Of a stretch of DNA of 25,505 nt, positions 23,310-25,505 are shown one piece after another (position 1 is the first letter of the stretch; the number at the start of each line of letters is the position of its first letter). This stretch comes from DATDTB01 sp035291025 (GTDB lineage Archaea; Iainarchaeota; Iainarchaeia; JAFGOX01; DATDTB01), in contig DATDTB010000075.1 in NCBI GenBank assembly GCA_035291025.1, positions 1 through 25,505 on the forward strand, read 5' to 3'. The notes beneath the pieces were generated by a model, which worked only from the letters and a program-made list of their open reading frames with translations, ran no database searches and was not told where the DNA came from. The translations under genes and the position numbers were made by a program.

Positions 23310-24281
23310 TCAGCAAATGACGTTTTGCTCGAACAACGTCCTTATTTGCCCCGCAGTGAGAGCAGTCGTGTAAACGCGTGGCTCGTCAATTACTCCCTTG
23401 AAGAATTCCGCGGTTCCGTCGTGGCTGCTCCCAATTGACAACCCTAGAGTGGTGGAGTCAATGTCGCCGCCTACTAACTGCGTGGCGGCCTCTTCACCGT
23501 TGACGTAAAAAGCGTAGCCGTTGCCGGCGTAGGCTAGGGGGTTGTAAGCAAAGGCAACGTGGTACCATTCGCCTGCCTGGAAGTTTGCCGCGTAGCCCCC
23601 GCTCTTCTGAGTGCCTGCTTCAAAAGTGACCCCCCTCAAGTCAGTGTTGTCCAAGTAAACAGAGTAAGCCTGGCCCTTGGTGATTATTCGCTGCACGCCG
23701 GAAACAATTGTGGGCTTTACCCACGCCACCAAAGTCAAACCCGTCGTGGCGTCAAGGGAGTCGTCATCGCCAACAGCCACGTAGTCGTCCGCCCCGTCAA
23801 AGTCCAGCGCGCCCCTTTCCTGGCCGACAACCCAGTCAGTCGCGGGGTCCATGAACGTGAGAGTTCCGTCGTTTCCGTTTCCAGACGAGTCGGCCGCGGT
23901 CGTCCCGGCTGCCTCGTCAAGGCTCCAGTGCGCGCCGAGCGTGCCGCAGCACAGCGCCCCAGAGCACTCCCAGCAGTTTTTCTTGCAGTCAAACCCGCAA
24001 TCGTGGGCGTTGACTCTGGCGTTGTTGAGGCCTTGGCTCTTGCAGTCCTTGATGCACGCAGTGGTGTCCTTCCACGCCGGGTTGTTGTTGCCGCAAAAGT
24101 CGGGGTCGGCGCAGGCGCGCGTGCACTCAGTGAACTCCTGCTGGCGTTCCTGCGCCTCGGTAACAGTGGGGTTGGGCGTTGAAGTCAGCACCACGAATAT
24201 GGCTATTGCGACCAATCCAATGGCGCCGCCAACCAGTAAAAGGTACTCCAGCGAGCCCTGGCCCTTCAATGAAGCGTTCAT
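23310..24281 (-). CDS. Secreted LamG-domain protein with class III signal peptide
   Basis: A 323-residue exported protein. It opens MNASLKGQGSLEYLLLVGGA, a class III (type IV pilin-like) signal peptide in which Q-G-S-L-E-Y follows the basic Lys-Gly cut site of the archaeal prepilin peptidase; a hydrophobic helix follows to about residue 32. Residues 45-115 are cysteine-rich (eleven Cys, some as C-x3-C), with a twelfth at the very C-terminus, suggesting disulfides. From about residue 118 there is a LamG/concanavalin-like domain: AHWSLDEAAGTTAADSSGN, GALDFDGADDYVAV, TLVAWVKP, WYHVAFAYN, FYVNGEE and FKGVIDEPRVYTTALT, in the normal order. It would sit at the surface, perhaps pilus-anchored, and bind sugar or a partner cell. 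I rejected an upstream start at 24404 because it precedes the promoter and the signal peptide. Confidence 0.85.
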   Translation of the reverse strand: MNASLKGQGSLEYLLLVGGAIGLVAIAIFVVLTSTPNPTVTEAQERQQEFTECTRACADPDFCGNNNPAWKDTTACIKDCKSQGLNNARVNAHDCGFDCKKNCWECSGALCCGTLGAHWSLDEAAGTTAADSSGNGNDGTLTFMDPATDWVVGQERGALDFDGADDYVAVGDDDSLDATTGLTLVAWVKPTIVSGVQRIITKGQAYSVYLDNTDLRGVTFEAGTQKSGGYAANFQAGEWYHVAFAYNPLAYAGNGYAFYVNGEEAATQLVGGDIDSTTLGLSIGSSHDGTAEFFKGVIDEPRVYTTALTAGQIRTLFEQNVIC

Positions 24282-24305
24282 GTCAACGGCGTAAAAGGCG
24301 TTTTT

Positions 24306-24317
24306 GGTTTTAAAACC
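24306..24317 (-). promoter_or_regulatory. Palindromic TATA-like box for the LamG gene
   Basis: GGTTTTAAAACC is a perfect 12-base palindrome centred about 30 bases before the ATG at 24281. Its place predicts a leader of only a few bases. It supports the ATG as the true start rather than the longer open frame. Confidence 0.5.
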
Positions 24318-24349
24318 TTTTGAAAGAAGCGCGCCCCTTGCCCGGGTTC

Positions 24350-25021
24350 TTACAAGTGGCCGGCCACTAGTATTTGAAGGACCATGGCCGCGATCGCCGC
24401 CCACATGAGGAAGCCGTGGTACTCGTTTGCGTGGCTCTCTGTCTTGAAGAACGCCGACCTAAGTTTTCCGCCGCGTATGCAGCTATAGCACGCGTTCACG
24501 CCGCCGGCGGCGGCGTACTTGAAGAAGTGGCAAGACAAAAGCCACGCCGTGAACGTAATCAAGTAAAGCGCTTCAATCATTACTCCCAGGTCTTGCCAGT
24601 AAAAAGTGTAAGTGTAAGCCCTTCCTTGCGACAGGAAGTTCCAGCCCTCAATGGCCTCCCACCAGTGCACTCCAATCAGCAGCGCGTTGGCGTACCAGAA
24701 GTACCTGTGGTAGTGGTGCAGCTTTCGTTCGCCCGCGTAGCGTTCGCCGTAAAACCTCTCGCAGCGTTCGGGCTGCTTGAACACGTGTTTTTGCACCCAG
24801 TAACGGAAGTGGTAGCACGTCCACAGCATCAGCAAAATGACAATGAAGTGAACCTTGTCGTGCAGGCCCCAAGCGTTGTATACGAACTGGTTCCACAAGG
24901 GCTGCTGCGCCAGCCACGCCTCGTCCGTGTAGTGCTCTTTCGGGAACAAGTCAGGGTGGTCGTGCGCGGGCGCGAACGCCGGCAAGAGCAAGGCAATGAA
25001 GAGCAAGGCTTTGGCGTTCAT
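24350..25021 (-). CDS. Histidine-rich four-helix membrane protein, possible b-type cytochrome
   Basis: A 223-residue protein with a signal peptide (MNAKALLFIALLLPAFAPA) and then HDHPD. Four hydrophobic helices follow, near residues 56-75, 106-124, 145-166 and 203-221. The first two carry His pairs: His58 and His71 (12 residues apart inside), and His105 and His119 (13 apart), close to the spacing by which diheme cytochromes b hold two hemes across the membrane. More His are at 54, 102, 103, 165, 197, 202 and 222, and a C-x-x-C (CYSC) at about 178-181. I do not recognise the family; heme binding is inference and a metal-ion or other role is possible. The start overlaps the stop of the amidohydrolase gene by four bases (ATGA), so the two are translationally coupled. 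Confidence 0.65.
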   Translation of the reverse strand: MNAKALLFIALLLPAFAPAHDHPDLFPKEHYTDEAWLAQQPLWNQFVYNAWGLHDKVHFIVILLMLWTCYHFRYWVQKHVFKQPERCERFYGERYAGERKLHHYHRYFWYANALLIGVHWWEAIEGWNFLSQGRAYTYTFYWQDLGVMIEALYLITFTAWLLSCHFFKYAAAGGVNACYSCIRGGKLRSAFFKTESHANEYHGFLMWAAIAAMVLQILVAGHL

Positions 25022-25505
25022 TTCACTGAGTCCTCCAAGTGATAGACTTTTTTGGCGTTTTCGTGGAACACCTTGAAGTGGTGCTTTTCAGGCACGGCTT
25101 CCTTCACGAAGCCCGAGTAAAACTGCATTGTTGCAGCAGGCCAGTCCGACCCGTACATTAGCTTTGAGTAGTCGCCGAGCAACGCGAACGCTTCGCGTAA
25201 CTTGGCTACGACAACGTCGTGCAAGCCCTCCGACCCAGCGCCGGTTATCAGCGCGCCTGACAAGTCCGCGTACACGTTCTTGTTCTTGTAAACCACTTCG
25301 GCGGCGTCCCAGAACCACGGCTGCCCGAAGTGCGCCAAGACAAACGCCACGTTGGGGTAGTCAACCGCCACCTCGTCCACGCCCACGGGGCTGGAGTACT
25401 TTAGTTTTGCGTAGTTTGTCTCCGACCACGTGTCCCCAGTGTGGAAAACAATTGGGACGTTGTAATCCTCTGCCAGCTCGTAGTAAGGCTCGTATTTCTT
25501 GCTCG
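25018..25505 (-). CDS. Amidohydrolase-related metal-dependent hydrolase (partial)
   Basis: The 5' end of this gene lies beyond the window; the open frame runs from the edge at 25505 to a stop at 25018, about 162 residues. The visible part is the C-terminal half of a TIM-barrel amidohydrolase: a strand with PIVFHTGDTW (metal/substrate His), NVAFVLAHFGQPW (His-x-G strand of the barrel), NVYADLSGAL, and KLMYGSDWPA with the catalytic late-barrel Asp, followed by ENAKKVYHL. This is the pattern of the ACMSD/COG2159-type subgroup, including decarboxylases and lactonase-like hydrolases. Substrate is unknown. It is coupled by a four-base overlap to the histidine-rich membrane protein downstream. A GTG at 25386 is internal and not the start, since the conserved HTGD strand is upstream of it. 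Confidence 0.78.
   Translation of the reverse strand, partial: SKKYEPYYELAEDYNVPIVFHTGDTWSETNYAKLKYSSPVGVDEVAVDYPNVAFVLAHFGQPWFWDAAEVVYKNKNVYADLSGALITGAGSEGLHDVVVAKLREAFALLGDYSKLMYGSDWPAATMQFYSGFVKEAVPEKHHFKVFHENAKKVYHLEDSVK

Noticed and set aside
23559..24182. 207-codon plus-strand frame opposite the LamG gene
   Set aside because: It is antisense to a gene with a clear signal peptide and domain, and its translation shows no family features.
24282..24404. Longer N-terminus of the LamG protein (41 more residues)
   Set aside because: It would put a basic, unrelated stretch before a textbook class III signal peptide and run through the TATA-like palindrome.

Overview
The window reads as a piece of an archaeal chromosome with densely packed genes. 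The archaeal signs are: an Alg7/GPT-type GlcNAc-1-phosphate transferase beside a membrane mannosyl/ArnT-like glycosyltransferase; a secreted protein with a class III (pilin-like) signal peptide; TATA-like boxes placed about 25-30 bases ahead of several start codons, implying short or absent leaders; and TTG/GTG starts. The mix of glycan genes, LamG/class III secreted protein, phasin-like protein and a TCA-type enzyme cluster would fit a DPANN lineage such as a Diapherotrites-like archaeon, but that placement is an inference and the phylum is not proven here. I see no rRNA, tRNA, CRISPR array, insertion sequence or phage gene.

Region 1 (1-6860) is for glycan building. It holds the end of a FAD-dependent oxidoreductase, a family 2 glycosyltransferase, a glucose-1-phosphate nucleotidyltransferase, an RmlB-type dTDP-glucose 4,6-dehydratase, a polytopic GT39/ArnT-like glycosyltransferase, a dolichyl-phosphate GlcNAc-1-phosphate transferase and a UDP-glucose-4-epimerase-like SDR. 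Together they make activated sugars, load the first sugar on a lipid carrier and extend or transfer it, as for N-glycosylation or surface polysaccharide.

Region 2 (6844-14378, all minus strand) is a seven-gene run in transcription order: malate dehydrogenase, citrate synthase, aconitase, fumarase/aspartase, a 55-residue zinc-ribbon protein, an isochorismatase-like cysteine hydrolase and isocitrate dehydrogenase. It covers fumarate to malate to oxaloacetate and oxaloacetate plus acetyl-CoA to 2-oxoglutarate. A malic enzyme lies about 5 kb away at 18348-19613 on the same strand and links malate to pyruvate. No 2-oxoglutarate oxidoreductase, succinyl-CoA synthetase or succinate dehydrogenase is present in the window.

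Region 3 (14570-18355, plus strand) has a glutamate-cysteine-ligase-like (GCS2) protein followed by a RimK-like ATP-grasp ligase and a GC-rich palindrome that looks like a terminator, then a four-helix membrane protein built from two similar halves. Region 4 (19707-21232) has a small membrane protein, a PAP2 phosphatase and a CDP-alcohol phosphatidyltransferase; the last two are divergent around one TATA-like box and suggest lipid head-group synthesis. Region 5 (21253-25505, minus strand) has an amidohydrolase (cut by the window end), a histidine-rich membrane protein that may bind heme, a secreted LamG-domain protein, an ABC1/UbiB kinase-like protein and a phasin-like basic protein.

Convergent neighbours repeatedly overlap by a few bases (4, 17, 8 and 12), so intergenic DNA is scarce and regulatory signals sit in a few divergent gaps.
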